Below, one piece after another: positions 6,276-13,630 of a stretch of DNA of 42,797 nt (within the stretch, counting starts at the first letter, position 1; every line of letters begins with the position of its first letter). Below the pieces are notes generated by a model. That model searched no databases, was not told the DNA's origin, and was given only the letters and a program-made list of their open reading frames with translations. Source of the DNA: Betaproteobacteria bacterium (GTDB lineage: Bacteria; Pseudomonadota; Gammaproteobacteria; Burkholderiales; SG8-41); contig JACQGO010000170.1 in the NCBI GenBank assembly GCA_016199485.1, forward strand, positions 1 to 42,797. Reading direction: 5' to 3'. The position numbers and the translations under genes were made by a program.

Positions 6276-7243
6276 GCCTGCCGGGCCTCTCTCACCGCCT
6301 AGCGGCCGGGTCGATCCCGGTCCTGCGCATCCATTACTCCGCCGATCCCGCCAAGCGCCCGGGCACCGCCGCCGGCGATGCCTGGCTGGATGAGGCCCCG
6401 CGCGGCTACCCGGGCGGGCGGCAGAGTCCCCGGTGGCGGAAGGAACAGGAGATCGACTACGGCGCGATGGGGGGTACCCGCCTCTTCCCGAACTGGGAGG
6501 CCTGGGTCGGCCGGGGGCAGATCGTCATCGACCCCTTCCGCCCGACGGGCTATCGCCTCTATGGGTCCTACGACCACGGCTGGCGGAACCCCGCCGCCTT
6601 TCACGTCCATGGGATCAACGGGGACGGCGCGGTGGTGACGCTCTGGGAGTTCTACGCCGCCCATGTCCCCGTGTCGGCCGTGGCGCAGATCATCCTGGGC
6701 CACGAGGGCGCCCCGGTGATCCTCCCAGACGGGCGGCGGTTCGCACCCAACCCCTTTGCGGGCGAATTGACGTGGATGGTGGCCGATCCCTCGATCTGGG
6801 CGGACGACCAGCCGATGGCCGATGAGACCAACAAATCCATCGCCGACCTCTTCCGCCGCTGCGGGGTCGTTTTCGTGCCCGGCGAGCGCGGGGGGGACAC
6901 CATGGTCGCCGAATGGCTGCACGGCCATTACTGGCAGGACCCCGACCGGCCGCTCTACCGGATCACCACCGACTGCCCGAAGCTCCTCTGGGAACTGGGG
7001 CAGCTCCGCCACCGGGAGTTTTCCCCGCGGGTGGCGCTGGCGCGGGAGCAATCGGAAAAGCTCGTGGACAAGGACGACCACGCCTGGGACGGCTTGAAGA
7101 TGTTCCTCCGGCGCTTCCCGCCGCGCCCCGTGGAGGCCCGCGCGGCGGCCACGCCCGCGACGTTTCTCTGGTGGCGGGCGCAGGCCAAGCGCGCGAAAGA
7201 TGGGCAGCCGGTGCGGACCTTCCGGCGGGAGATGGTCGGCTAA
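6272..7243 (+). CDS. terL: Large terminase, nuclease half (split gene)
   Basis: A 323-residue protein from GTG 6272, chosen because it overlaps the previous stop and because conserved sequence begins right after it (RIHYSADPAKRPGTAAGDAW). The RNase-H-like nuclease acids are visible: Asp in GSYDHG (~101), Asp in MVADPSI (~172) and Asp in KDDHAWDGLK (~268-273). The segment RWRKEQEIDY...LFPNWEAW is typical of the region linking ATPase and nuclease domains. It cuts concatemeric DNA at the start and end of packaging. The separate ATPase gene lies 182 bases upstream in another frame. Longer in-frame starts exist within the small ORF but would read non-conserved sequence. Confidence 0.82.
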   Translation: MSLPGLSHRLAAGSIPVLRIHYSADPAKRPGTAAGDAWLDEAPRGYPGGRQSPRWRKEQEIDYGAMGGTRLFPNWEAWVGRGQIVIDPFRPTGYRLYGSYDHGWRNPAAFHVHGINGDGAVVTLWEFYAAHVPVSAVAQIILGHEGAPVILPDGRRFAPNPFAGELTWMVADPSIWADDQPMADETNKSIADLFRRCGVVFVPGERGGDTMVAEWLHGHYWQDPDRPLYRITTDCPKLLWELGQLRHREFSPRVALAREQSEKLVDKDDHAWDGLKMFLRRFPPRPVEARAAATPATFLWWRAQAKRAKDGQPVRTFRREMVG

Positions 7244-7246
7244 GCC

Positions 7247-9244
7247 GTGCCGCCGCGCAAACGCCGCCCGCCTGAGCCCCCGAAGCCGCCGGAGCCGCCA
7301 GTCGAGCCATCTGCGGGTGATCGCGCGAAGCTCGCACGCCAGGACCTGCTGCGGAAGTGGCAGGCCCGCGTCAGCCGGGCGCGGGAGGTGCGCGCCACCT
7401 GGGAACGGACCTTCCGCATCGAGCAGGCCGAGAAGTATTTCATCGGCCAGCAGCAGGAACAGAAGGAACATATTCTCAACCGCTTCTGGGCCACGCTCCG
7501 TACCTCTCGACCGACCCTCCTCTACGCCGCTCCGAAATTCTTCGTGCGCCCCGCGCCCGGGCGGACGGAACCCGCGACGGAATCGGTGCTCGCCACCGCC
7601 GAAGGGCTTCTCGATGCGATCGCGCTGCGGGACGAGAACCTGAAGCACGCCGGCAAACTCGCCCTCCTGCAAGCCTATTTTCGCCTGGGCGTCCTGAAGG
7701 TGATCTACGATCCGCGTCTGGAGCCGAACCCAAAGAAGGGCGAGCCGATTTACCGCACGACCGAGCGCGGCGAGCCCGTGAAGGATGATCTCGGGGCCAA
7801 TGTTCCGGTCCGCGATCCCATGACGGGCGCGGTCGTCCTCGAGCCTGATGAGGTGCTGGTGGATGAGGTGTACCGCTGGCAGTGGGTGGACGCGGCCGCC
7901 CTGCTCCTGCCCGATGAAGGCCCCGATCCCGAATCCTGGACCTGGATCGGGGAGGAGATCAGCGTGCCCCTGGCCTCGGCCCAGGACGATCCCCGGTTTC
8001 CGGCGGGAATCCGATCCGGCCTCCGGGCCAACGCGACGGCCACGCGACCCCGGGCGAAGTCGGCCGAGCCTCCTGGCGGGATGGGCGGCGAGGCGGAGGA
8101 GATGTTCCGCTATCTGGAATGCTATGACCTTCGGCAGAAGCGATGGGCCGTGTGGGCGGAGGGGCAGATCGAGGAAGATTTTCTGGTCGAAGAGCCGATG
8201 CCGACATGGATCGAGGCCCATCCCTATGCCCTGCTCATCCTGGGCGACCCGATTTTGGGGCCGGAGTCCATCCCCTGGCCGTTTCCCCTGGTGCATCCCT
8301 GGCTCGACCCGCAACGGGAATACAATATCCGGCGCCAGCAGGTCATGGAAGGGGCCAAGCGCGCGGCGCGGAAGATTCTCTACGAGGAGCAGAGTTTCGC
8401 CGATTTCGACGAGGCGTTCAAGGGCTTGCAGAGCCCGAGTGATCTCGAAGCCGTCAAGGTGACGGACATCAACCGCCCGCCTCGGGTGCTGGAGATCCCG
8501 CCGCTGAACATGGATATTCACCGGGATTTGGGCTATCTGGACGCGGACTGGCGGGTCATCACGGGGCAATCTGGGGCGCGGCTCCAGGACCCCGACAAGG
8601 CCACGGCGACCGAATCGGCCTTCATCGAGCGGTCCGCCGGGGTCCGGGAATCGGAAATGCAGGATTCGGTCAACGATTGGCTGGCCACGGCCGGCCGCAA
8701 GATGCTCCAGGCCGTGAAGGAGACCCTGACCTTGGGGCTCTGGATTCGCCTGCGGGCCTTCGACGACAAGGAGTTCATGGCCTACATGGAGCGGGTCTAC
8801 CGGATTCCGAAAGAGGCCCTGGCCGGCTTCCCGGCGCTCAAGCAGGCCTTCCGGGAGCGGTTCGGGGCGGAAAAGTGGCTCCGGGTCCAGCGCGAAGCCC
8901 TCCAGTTCGAGGCCGACGTGCGGGTCTTTCCGGGCTCGACCCGTCCCCGAAATCTCGATTGGGAGCGGCGACAGTGGTTGGAGTTCCTGCAAATCCTTGG
9001 ACAGTACCCGCAGCTGGCCCTCAACCGGGAGCTCCTGCGCGAGACGGCGGCGAAGTTCGAGGGGATTTCCGAGCGCATCATCGACGAGCTGACGGCGACG
9101 GCCGAGCGCATGGTGGAGATCCAGGCGCGGCAGGCCGGGCGCACCCAGGGTGGCGCGCCGGGCGATGGGGCGGGCGCGGGCGGCAGCGCGGCTTCGCCGA
9201 TCGTGTCGGCCCTGCTGTCGGGGGCGACGGGAGGGGCGCGATGA
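7247..9244 (+). CDS. Portal protein
   Basis: A 665-residue protein from GTG 7247, three bases after the terminase stop. Its size, its position directly after terminase and its content fit a podovirus-type portal: a Pro-rich basic N-terminus, a long helical region around residues 40-100 (RFWATLRTSRPTLLYAAP), a stretch of predicted beta structure with acidic loops, and a helical C-terminus rich in Gln and Ala. Twelve copies would form the DNA entry ring that binds terminase. The Gly/Ala-rich tail (GAPGDGAGAGGSAAS) is probably flexible. The large frame on the opposite strand here is a GC-bias shadow. Confidence 0.8.
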   Translation: MPPRKRRPPEPPKPPEPPVEPSAGDRAKLARQDLLRKWQARVSRAREVRATWERTFRIEQAEKYFIGQQQEQKEHILNRFWATLRTSRPTLLYAAPKFFVRPAPGRTEPATESVLATAEGLLDAIALRDENLKHAGKLALLQAYFRLGVLKVIYDPRLEPNPKKGEPIYRTTERGEPVKDDLGANVPVRDPMTGAVVLEPDEVLVDEVYRWQWVDAAALLLPDEGPDPESWTWIGEEISVPLASAQDDPRFPAGIRSGLRANATATRPRAKSAEPPGGMGGEAEEMFRYLECYDLRQKRWAVWAEGQIEEDFLVEEPMPTWIEAHPYALLILGDPILGPESIPWPFPLVHPWLDPQREYNIRRQQVMEGAKRAARKILYEEQSFADFDEAFKGLQSPSDLEAVKVTDINRPPRVLEIPPLNMDIHRDLGYLDADWRVITGQSGARLQDPDKATATESAFIERSAGVRESEMQDSVNDWLATAGRKMLQAVKETLTLGLWIRLRAFDDKEFMAYMERVYRIPKEALAGFPALKQAFRERFGAEKWLRVQREALQFEADVRVFPGSTRPRNLDWERRQWLEFLQILGQYPQLALNRELLRETAAKFEGISERIIDELTATAERMVEIQARQAGRTQGGAPGDGAGAGGSAASPIVSALLSGATGGAR

Positions 9245-9423
9245 CGATCCAGACCAACGCCACGGAGATTAACGCCGAACAAGGGTCGGTCACCGTCCGG
9301 TACGCCGAACCCGTCGGCACGATGATCCTCAGCCCAGTCCAAGCCCGCGCGATCGCGTTGGCGCTGGTGCGGTATGCCGACGAAGCCGACCGACAGCGGG
9401 CCGTCCTGCAAGGGAAGAACTGA
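9241..9423 (+). CDS. Small hypothetical head-region protein
   Basis: A 60-residue product starting ATGA over the portal stop. The C-terminal half is a regular amphipathic helix (SPVQARAIALALVRYADEADR). No family was recognised. Tight coupling to portal suggests a virion assembly role. Confidence 0.55.
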   Translation: MTIQTNATEINAEQGSVTVRYAEPVGTMILSPVQARAIALALVRYADEADRQRAVLQGKN

Positions 9424-9703
9424 GCTGGCGCGCATCGGCCCCGCCGTCTTTACCAAGGTGGGCGACCTGGCGCTCGAACCCGGCCGGATTCACATGATTC
9501 TGTGGGAAGGGGTGACGACGCTCGGCGATACGGCGCGGCTCAACTGCGTCGTGACGGGCGCCCTGATCTGGGCGGGACGGACGGATACGACGCAGACCTA
9601 TCAAGGGGCGAACTTCGGGCCGACGGGCCTGCATGTACCGTTTGGCGTGGAGCTGACGCAGTTGTCGGCGGGGCGGGTGCTCGTGTATTTCTTGGAGGAG
9701 TGA
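9374..9703 (+). CDS. Hypothetical structural-region protein
   Basis: The frame runs from ATG 9374, which overlaps the previous gene by 50 bases; GTG 9458 is a tidier possible start. The conserved-looking part is WEGVTTLGDTARLNCVVTGALIWAGR...YQGANFGPTGLHVPFG, a predicted beta-sandwich. Size and place suggest a minor head or connector protein. The stop is followed by gaggc and the next ATG. Confidence 0.5.
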   Translation: MPTKPTDSGPSCKGRTELARIGPAVFTKVGDLALEPGRIHMILWEGVTTLGDTARLNCVVTGALIWAGRTDTTQTYQGANFGPTGLHVPFGVELTQLSAGRVLVYFLEE

Positions 9704-9706
9704 GGC

Positions 9707-10138
9707 ATGTCGAAAGGCAACACCTTCGAGAATGACCTGTTGGCGCTGATCTTTAACGCCACGGCGATTGCCAACCTCGCGGATAACGCCGCCACAGCGC
9801 CGCTGACCAACCTCGCCGTGGCGCTTCACACGGCGGACCCCGGCGAGGCGGGCACGCAGGCCACAAATGAGACGGCCTATACCGGCTACGCACGCGTCTC
9901 GGTGGCTCGAACCACGGGCGGCTGGACGGTTTCTGGAGGCAGCGTGAGCCCGGTCGCCAACATCGACTTCGGGGAATGCACCGCGTCGCCCGGTGCGGCG
10001 ATCACGTTCTTCAGTGTGGGGCCGACGGGCGGCGGCGCGACAAAGATTTTCTATAGTGGGACAGTCAGTCCCAACATAACGATGGCTGTTGGTGTAATCC
10101 CTCGACTCAAGACGACGAGTTCAATTTCGGAAGACTAG
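9707..10138 (+). CDS. Virion protein of a common phage beta-rich family
   Basis: A 143-residue protein. It contains patterns recurrent in a widespread family of small phage structural proteins: an N-terminal LALIFNATAIANLAD, LAVALHTADPGEAGTQATNE, YTGYARVSVARTTGGW, FGECT and a C-terminal V-x-P-R-x-x-T followed by acidic residues. These are often annotated as tail-fibre or decoration proteins. A good ribosome site (ggaggag) lies upstream. The last ~30 codons use A/T-ending codons far more than the rest (ata, gta, agt, aca), next to an inserted HNH gene. Confidence 0.65.
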   Translation: MSKGNTFENDLLALIFNATAIANLADNAATAPLTNLAVALHTADPGEAGTQATNETAYTGYARVSVARTTGGWTVSGGSVSPVANIDFGECTASPGAAITFFSVGPTGGGATKIFYSGTVSPNITMAVGVIPRLKTTSSISED

Positions 10139-10148
10139 AGCACAAGTC

Positions 10149-10556
10149 ATGCCCTGGCCCAAAGGCAAGCCGAGAGCGCGCGCGACGCGCGATAAGATCG
10201 CCGCCACAACCACTCTGCGTCACAAGGCTGCGCATACTGCCTACATAAAGGAGTGGCAGGCGCGAAATCCGGGCAAGACCGCCTTCTGGAAGTTGAAAGG
10301 TCAGCGCGACACGCGCCTGCGCACGATCGAGCATCTTGGGAGGAAATGCAGACGCTGCGGATTCGAGGATTGGCGCGCGCTCCAGATAGATCATGTCAAT
10401 GGAGATGGCCGTAAAGACCGGGAGCGTGACGGAAATCGGTACCGACTCTTCAGGTCGATCATCGCCCATCCGGAGAAGTATCAGTTGCTTTGCGCCAACT
10501 GCAACTGGATCAAGCGGTACGAGAACGGCGAGCACAACGTTCGCCACGAAGATTGA
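10149..10556 (+). CDS. HNH homing endonuclease
   Basis: A 135-residue protein. The N-terminus is basic (WPKGKPRARATRDK). The HNH core is clear: CRRCGFEDWRALQIDH with the catalytic His pair region, then NGDG, and LLCANCNWIKRYE completing the zinc site. Such free-standing HNH nucleases nick or cut phage DNA and copy themselves into the break. It sits alone between two structural genes, with lower GC and less biased codons than its neighbours, which fits transfer. It is not expected to be needed for growth. Confidence 0.85.
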   Translation: MPWPKGKPRARATRDKIAATTTLRHKAAHTAYIKEWQARNPGKTAFWKLKGQRDTRLRTIEHLGRKCRRCGFEDWRALQIDHVNGDGRKDRERDGNRYRLFRSIIAHPEKYQLLCANCNWIKRYENGEHNVRHED

Positions 10557-10559
10557 CCG

Positions 10560-11222
10560 ATGACCCTCGCCAACGATAGCATTCTCGTCACGCCGGGCTC
10601 TGGCGCGATTGTCGCCACACACCTGATCGGTGGCAAGGAGCACCAGGTCGTCGTGCAAGCAGATGGCGATGGGCATATCACCAACACGATCCCGACGTAC
10701 TTCTACATGGTGCCAGCAACGGGGGGTGCGGCGAGCAAGCTCTATCTTGATCTGTTCAACGCCGTAGGGTCCGGCAAGATCGTTGATGTTCGCGGCGTCT
10801 GGGCGGTTCCGAAGACCGACGTTGCAACGGGGGTTGCGATCGCGCTGCGGCTCGACCTCTTTCGGACCTCGGCTGTGGGAACAGGTGGTACGGCGGCGGC
10901 CTACAAGTCAGCGACACAGGATGTTGCGGGCGGCAATATTACGCCGAGTGACACGAACAACGCGGCCCTGCCGGCGCAGATCACGGCGCGCCACCTGCCG
11001 ACTGGCGGAGCAACAATCGCAGAGTGGATTTTCTCGACCTACGTGCCGGGGGAAGAAGTCACGACCTCAATGTCCTACATCACGCAGTTCCAGAACTTGA
11101 TGCCAGTACTATTCTTTGGGCAAAAATGGACGTTGCGCGAGGGACAGGGACTACTTTTGAAGAATGGGGCGGTAGCCGCTGCGATCAACATTGCCTTCCT
11201 GATCTGCTTCACGGTGGAATAA
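10560..11222 (+). CDS. Probable virion structural protein
   Basis: A 220-residue protein with alternating hydrophobic, Thr- and Gly-rich segments typical of beta-rich phage structural proteins. Examples are KIVDVRGVWAVPKTDVATGV, LRLDLFRTSAVGTGG and QGLLLKNGAVAAAINIAFLICF. The end resembles decoration and fibre proteins that finish with a hydrophobic strand. ATG 10560 follows the HNH stop by three bases. Function beyond virion component is unknown. Confidence 0.55.
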   Translation: MTLANDSILVTPGSGAIVATHLIGGKEHQVVVQADGDGHITNTIPTYFYMVPATGGAASKLYLDLFNAVGSGKIVDVRGVWAVPKTDVATGVAIALRLDLFRTSAVGTGGTAAAYKSATQDVAGGNITPSDTNNAALPAQITARHLPTGGATIAEWIFSTYVPGEEVTTSMSYITQFQNLMPVLFFGQKWTLREGQGLLLKNGAVAAAINIAFLICFTVE

Positions 11223-11687
11223 ATGAGCCTGCTGCTCTTTTTCCCCAGCGCAGGCGGCAGCCCGACGATCATCGAAGCGGACGCGAGCGCCAGCGGCGTG
11301 GCCGCTGATGCCGTAGTCGGGCGGTCCGTGTTCAGTGGGGTCAGTTCGGCAGCGGGAGTCGCGGCTTCTATCGTGGCGGGCGTGGCCCTCTGGCTCACCG
11401 TCGTGACCTCGGCGGGAGTGGGAACGCCTACGGGAGTAGGCGCGGCGTTCTTCTTAGGCGCTGGATCAAGTGTCGGACTCGCGGCGGATGCCGTTATCGG
11501 AGCGGCGCTCTTCCTCGGAGCGGGTTCTGCCGCTGGGGTAGCGTCGGATGGGGTGATCAGCGCAGCGATTGCCGCCTTCCTGGGGTCGGCAACGGGCCTC
11601 GCGGTCGTCAGCGGCGATGGTCAATCCATTGCGACGACCGCCGGCTCGGCCAAATGGACGCGGCAAACCGCGCTCTTGGTGGGCTAG
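11223..11687 (+). CDS. Gly/Ala-rich repeat protein
   Basis: A 154-residue low-complexity protein. It is built from degenerate ~20-residue units of the kind GAGSSVGLAADAVIGAALFL, seen about five times (positions ~20-130). The composition is Gly, Ala, Val and Ser. It could be a small beta-structured fibre or a membrane-interacting protein. It immediately follows the previous structural gene with no gap. No database family can be named with confidence. Confidence 0.5.
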   Translation: MSLLLFFPSAGGSPTIIEADASASGVAADAVVGRSVFSGVSSAAGVAASIVAGVALWLTVVTSAGVGTPTGVGAAFFLGAGSSVGLAADAVIGAALFLGAGSAAGVASDGVISAAIAAFLGSATGLAVVSGDGQSIATTAGSAKWTRQTALLVG

Positions 11688-11688
11688 G

Positions 11689-11988
11689 ATGCCGCTTTTT
11701 CTGTTCGCCTGCTTGGACGGGCATACGCGAGAGGCGTTTCACCATGTCGGGGAGGATCTGGGGACTATGACCCCGATCTGTGACCGAGAGGGGCACACTA
11801 TGGGGCGCGTCCTGAGCGTCGGGCGGGGATTGACTTGGTTCCGGGAAAATCACCCGCAAGTTATCCACAACATGGGGCATGACCCCGTGGTGGTGCGGAG
11901 TGCTGAGGAACACAAGCAAAAGATGAAAGAGCACGGTGTAGACTGGGCGACGAAGTGGACGAAAGAGAAAACGGGGGGATGGGTGTGA
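11689..11988 (+). CDS. Hypothetical protein, FmdB-zinc-ribbon-like N-terminus
   Basis: A 99-residue product from ATG 11689. It opens MPLFLFACLDGH, reminiscent of the MPLYEYxCxxCG start of FmdB-type zinc ribbons but with a degenerate Cys set. It continues with a region rich in His and a lysine-rich C-terminal helix (EEHKQKMKEHGVDWATKW). Its role is unknown. Confidence 0.5.
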   Translation: MPLFLFACLDGHTREAFHHVGEDLGTMTPICDREGHTMGRVLSVGRGLTWFRENHPQVIHNMGHDPVVVRSAEEHKQKMKEHGVDWATKWTKEKTGGWV

Positions 11989-11989
11989 G

Positions 11990-12298
11990 ATGGCCTGGCC
12001 GAAAGGACGGCCGCGGAGGATGATGATGGCGCAAGACCAGAAGATCAGTCCAGGATGGGTGAAACTCCGGTGCGATTGCGGAGCGGAACAATTCAGTCGG
12101 CTCTTTTTCCTCCGGTCTAAGCCGGGCAGCGGGCAGGTGGAGGAACCGGCCGGCTGGAAGTGCAGTGGGTGCGGGGCTCAGATCGACACGGCGTACCTCC
12201 AGCGGTTGGTGCAGATCAGCCAGCGGCGGGAAGAGCTGCGGGCCGCCCAGGAGGAGTTGAAGAGCCTCGAAGGCGCTCCGCAACCGACGAAGAAGTAA
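11990..12298 (+). CDS. Zinc-ribbon protein with coiled-coil tail
   Basis: A 102-residue product. The N-terminus MAWPKGRPRR resembles that of the HNH gene at 10149 (MPWPKGKPR), perhaps a shared basic AT-hook-like lead. A zinc ribbon follows: LRCDCGAEQF and WKCSGCGAQID (C-x-C and C-x2-C), then a helical tail (RREELRAAQEELKSLE). It is probably nucleic-acid or protein binding. It starts two bases after the previous stop. Confidence 0.55.
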   Translation: MAWPKGRPRRMMMAQDQKISPGWVKLRCDCGAEQFSRLFFLRSKPGSGQVEEPAGWKCSGCGAQIDTAYLQRLVQISQRREELRAAQEELKSLEGAPQPTKK

Positions 12299-12311
12299 GG
12301 AGGAATCGGTC

Positions 12312-12500
12312 ATGCCGCTGAATCAGCCCGTCCGCTATCGGGTGAAGACCACTTCCGGTGGGAAAAAAGTGCGTCTCGCGTTCGTCAAGGGAACCAATCG
12401 CGTGATTGAGGCGAAATCGCTGTCCAGCGGGAAAACTCACACGCCGGCGGAATTTCGGGCGGATCGGGCGCGGAAACTCAAGCGGCGGATGGTGGGATGA
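12312..12500 (+). CDS. Small basic protein
   Basis: A 62-residue Lys/Arg-rich product with a strong ribosome site (aaggagg, about 9 bases upstream). It carries beta-like segments (VRYRVKTTSGGKKVRLAFVKG) and a helical basic end (RADRARKLKRRMVG). Its role is unknown; DNA or RNA binding is plausible. The stop overlaps the next ATG. Confidence 0.55.
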   Translation: MPLNQPVRYRVKTTSGGKKVRLAFVKGTNRVIEAKSLSSGKTHTPAEFRADRARKLKRRMVG

Positions 12501-12652
12501 GCGACTCCCAGCCCAAGGTCCGCTGCCCCTGCTGTCACCGCCTGCTCTTCGTCGGGGAACTCCGGGGGGTCATCCGGTGCGGCAAGTGCGGCACGGACCT
12601 CTACATCAACGGCCAGGAAATCAAACTTGACAAGAGCACGTTAAAGGCGTAA
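12497..12652 (+). CDS. Com-like zinc-finger miniprotein
   Basis: A 51-residue product from ATG 12497 in an ATGA overlap. Two C-x2-C pairs, CPCCHRLLF and IRCGKCGTD, are separated by GELRGVI. This matches the layout of phage Mu Com and its relatives (C-x2-C...G-x-I-x-I-x-C-x2-C). Mu Com binds mom mRNA and switches on translation of a DNA-modification gene. No mom homologue is recognised here, so the target is unknown. A strong terminator follows, so it ends a transcript. Confidence 0.6.
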   Translation: MSDSQPKVRCPCCHRLLFVGELRGVIRCGKCGTDLYINGQEIKLDKSTLKA

Positions 12653-12696
12653 CCATCGGGATTCAGTAGAGCCCATCGAGGGCCTCCGAGCCTCAG

Positions 12697-12742
12697 AGGC
12701 CGGGAAGCCGGGCATACCGCCCGGGACTCCCTGGCCTTTTTT
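12697..12742 (+). terminator. Rho-independent terminator before the scaffold gene
   Basis: A GC-rich stem pairs aggcc, ggga and ccggg on the left with cccgg, tccc and ggcct on the right, with small bulges and a short loop near 12714. It is followed by six T (12737-12742). It lies in the ~100-base gap between the Com-like gene and the scaffold/capsid genes. It therefore probably separates or attenuates transcription into the highly expressed capsid unit. Confidence 0.75.
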
Positions 12743-12756
12743 GCGTTCAGGAGGCG

Positions 12757-13623
12757 ATGATGGCAGATGACCCGAGAGACCCGCAGCCGGAGCCGGTCCC
12801 GGCCCCTGAGCCGGCGCCAAGCCCGGAACCCGCGCCCGAACCCACTCCCGCAATCGAATCGTTCATCGACCCGAGCACGCTCCCGGAGGAGATCAAACCG
12901 CACTGGAAGCGGATGCACCGGGCCTATACCAAGGCCCTGGAGCAGACGAAGGGCCGGAAACCAGATCTTGACATGCTCGACCGGTTCCGGTCTGAGCCGG
13001 AGTTCGCTGCCAGTGTGATCCGCCAGGAAGCCGCTCGGCTCGGGATCACCCTGCCTCTTGCTTCTGGCCAGCCCGGCGGGGCGGCTCCCAGCGGGGAGCG
13101 TCCGCCCGCCCAGTTGGTCGAGGCCATTCGGGCCAACCTACCCCCGGAACTCCAGTGGATGGCGGAGGCGCAAGCCGCCGCGTATTGGGCCGCCAACAAA
13201 CTCACCCTGGCCCCGCTGATGCAGCGGACGCAGGCGAGCGACAAGGCCCAGCGTGAGGCCCAGTTCGATGATCTCGCGGAGCAACTCTCCGCGGAGATGC
13301 CCGGGTGGGAGGAACACGAGGACGAGATTTCGGAGCTGCTCGACTTTCTCCAGTCCGACGCGATGACGCACCGGACCTTTGGCTCGAAGCTGAAGCTCCT
13401 GGCTCAGATGGTCATGGGCAACGGGGCGGCCGTCTCCGAGGCGGCCCGGCGGATGAGCGAGGCGGGGCGCAATCGCACGGCGACGGGACAGCCGGGTCGC
13501 GCGACGACGGACAACTTCACCGACCGCATTCGGAAGGCTCCCACGGACCAGGAGGCCTGGAAACTGGCCGCCGACGCGGCCCTGCAGGAACTCAAGGCCC
13601 ATGGGGTCTCCGTGAAGGAGTAA
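12757..13623 (+). CDS. Probable capsid scaffolding protein
   Basis: A 288-residue acidic, helical protein just upstream of the major capsid gene. The first ~35 residues are a Pro-Glu-Ala repeat (PEPVPAPEPAPSPEPAPEPTP), a flexible lead common in phage scaffolds. The middle is helical with an acidic patch (PGWEEHEDEISELLDFL), and the C-terminus is Lys/Arg-containing. Scaffolds fill the procapsid and are removed before DNA entry. A strong Shine-Dalgarno (aggagg) is present. No protease motif was seen. Confidence 0.7.
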   Translation: MMADDPRDPQPEPVPAPEPAPSPEPAPEPTPAIESFIDPSTLPEEIKPHWKRMHRAYTKALEQTKGRKPDLDMLDRFRSEPEFAASVIRQEAARLGITLPLASGQPGGAAPSGERPPAQLVEAIRANLPPELQWMAEAQAAAYWAANKLTLAPLMQRTQASDKAQREAQFDDLAEQLSAEMPGWEEHEDEISELLDFLQSDAMTHRTFGSKLKLLAQMVMGNGAAVSEAARRMSEAGRNRTATGQPGRATTDNFTDRIRKAPTDQEAWKLAADAALQELKAHGVSVKE

Positions 13624-13630
13624 GAGAACC

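Noticed and set aside
6299-8992. 897-codon open frame on the - strand opposite terminase and portal
   Set aside because: It mirrors two well-supported + strand genes with motifs. Its length comes from strong third-position G/C bias, its translation is low-complexity (Pro, Gly, Arg, His), and it has no domain.
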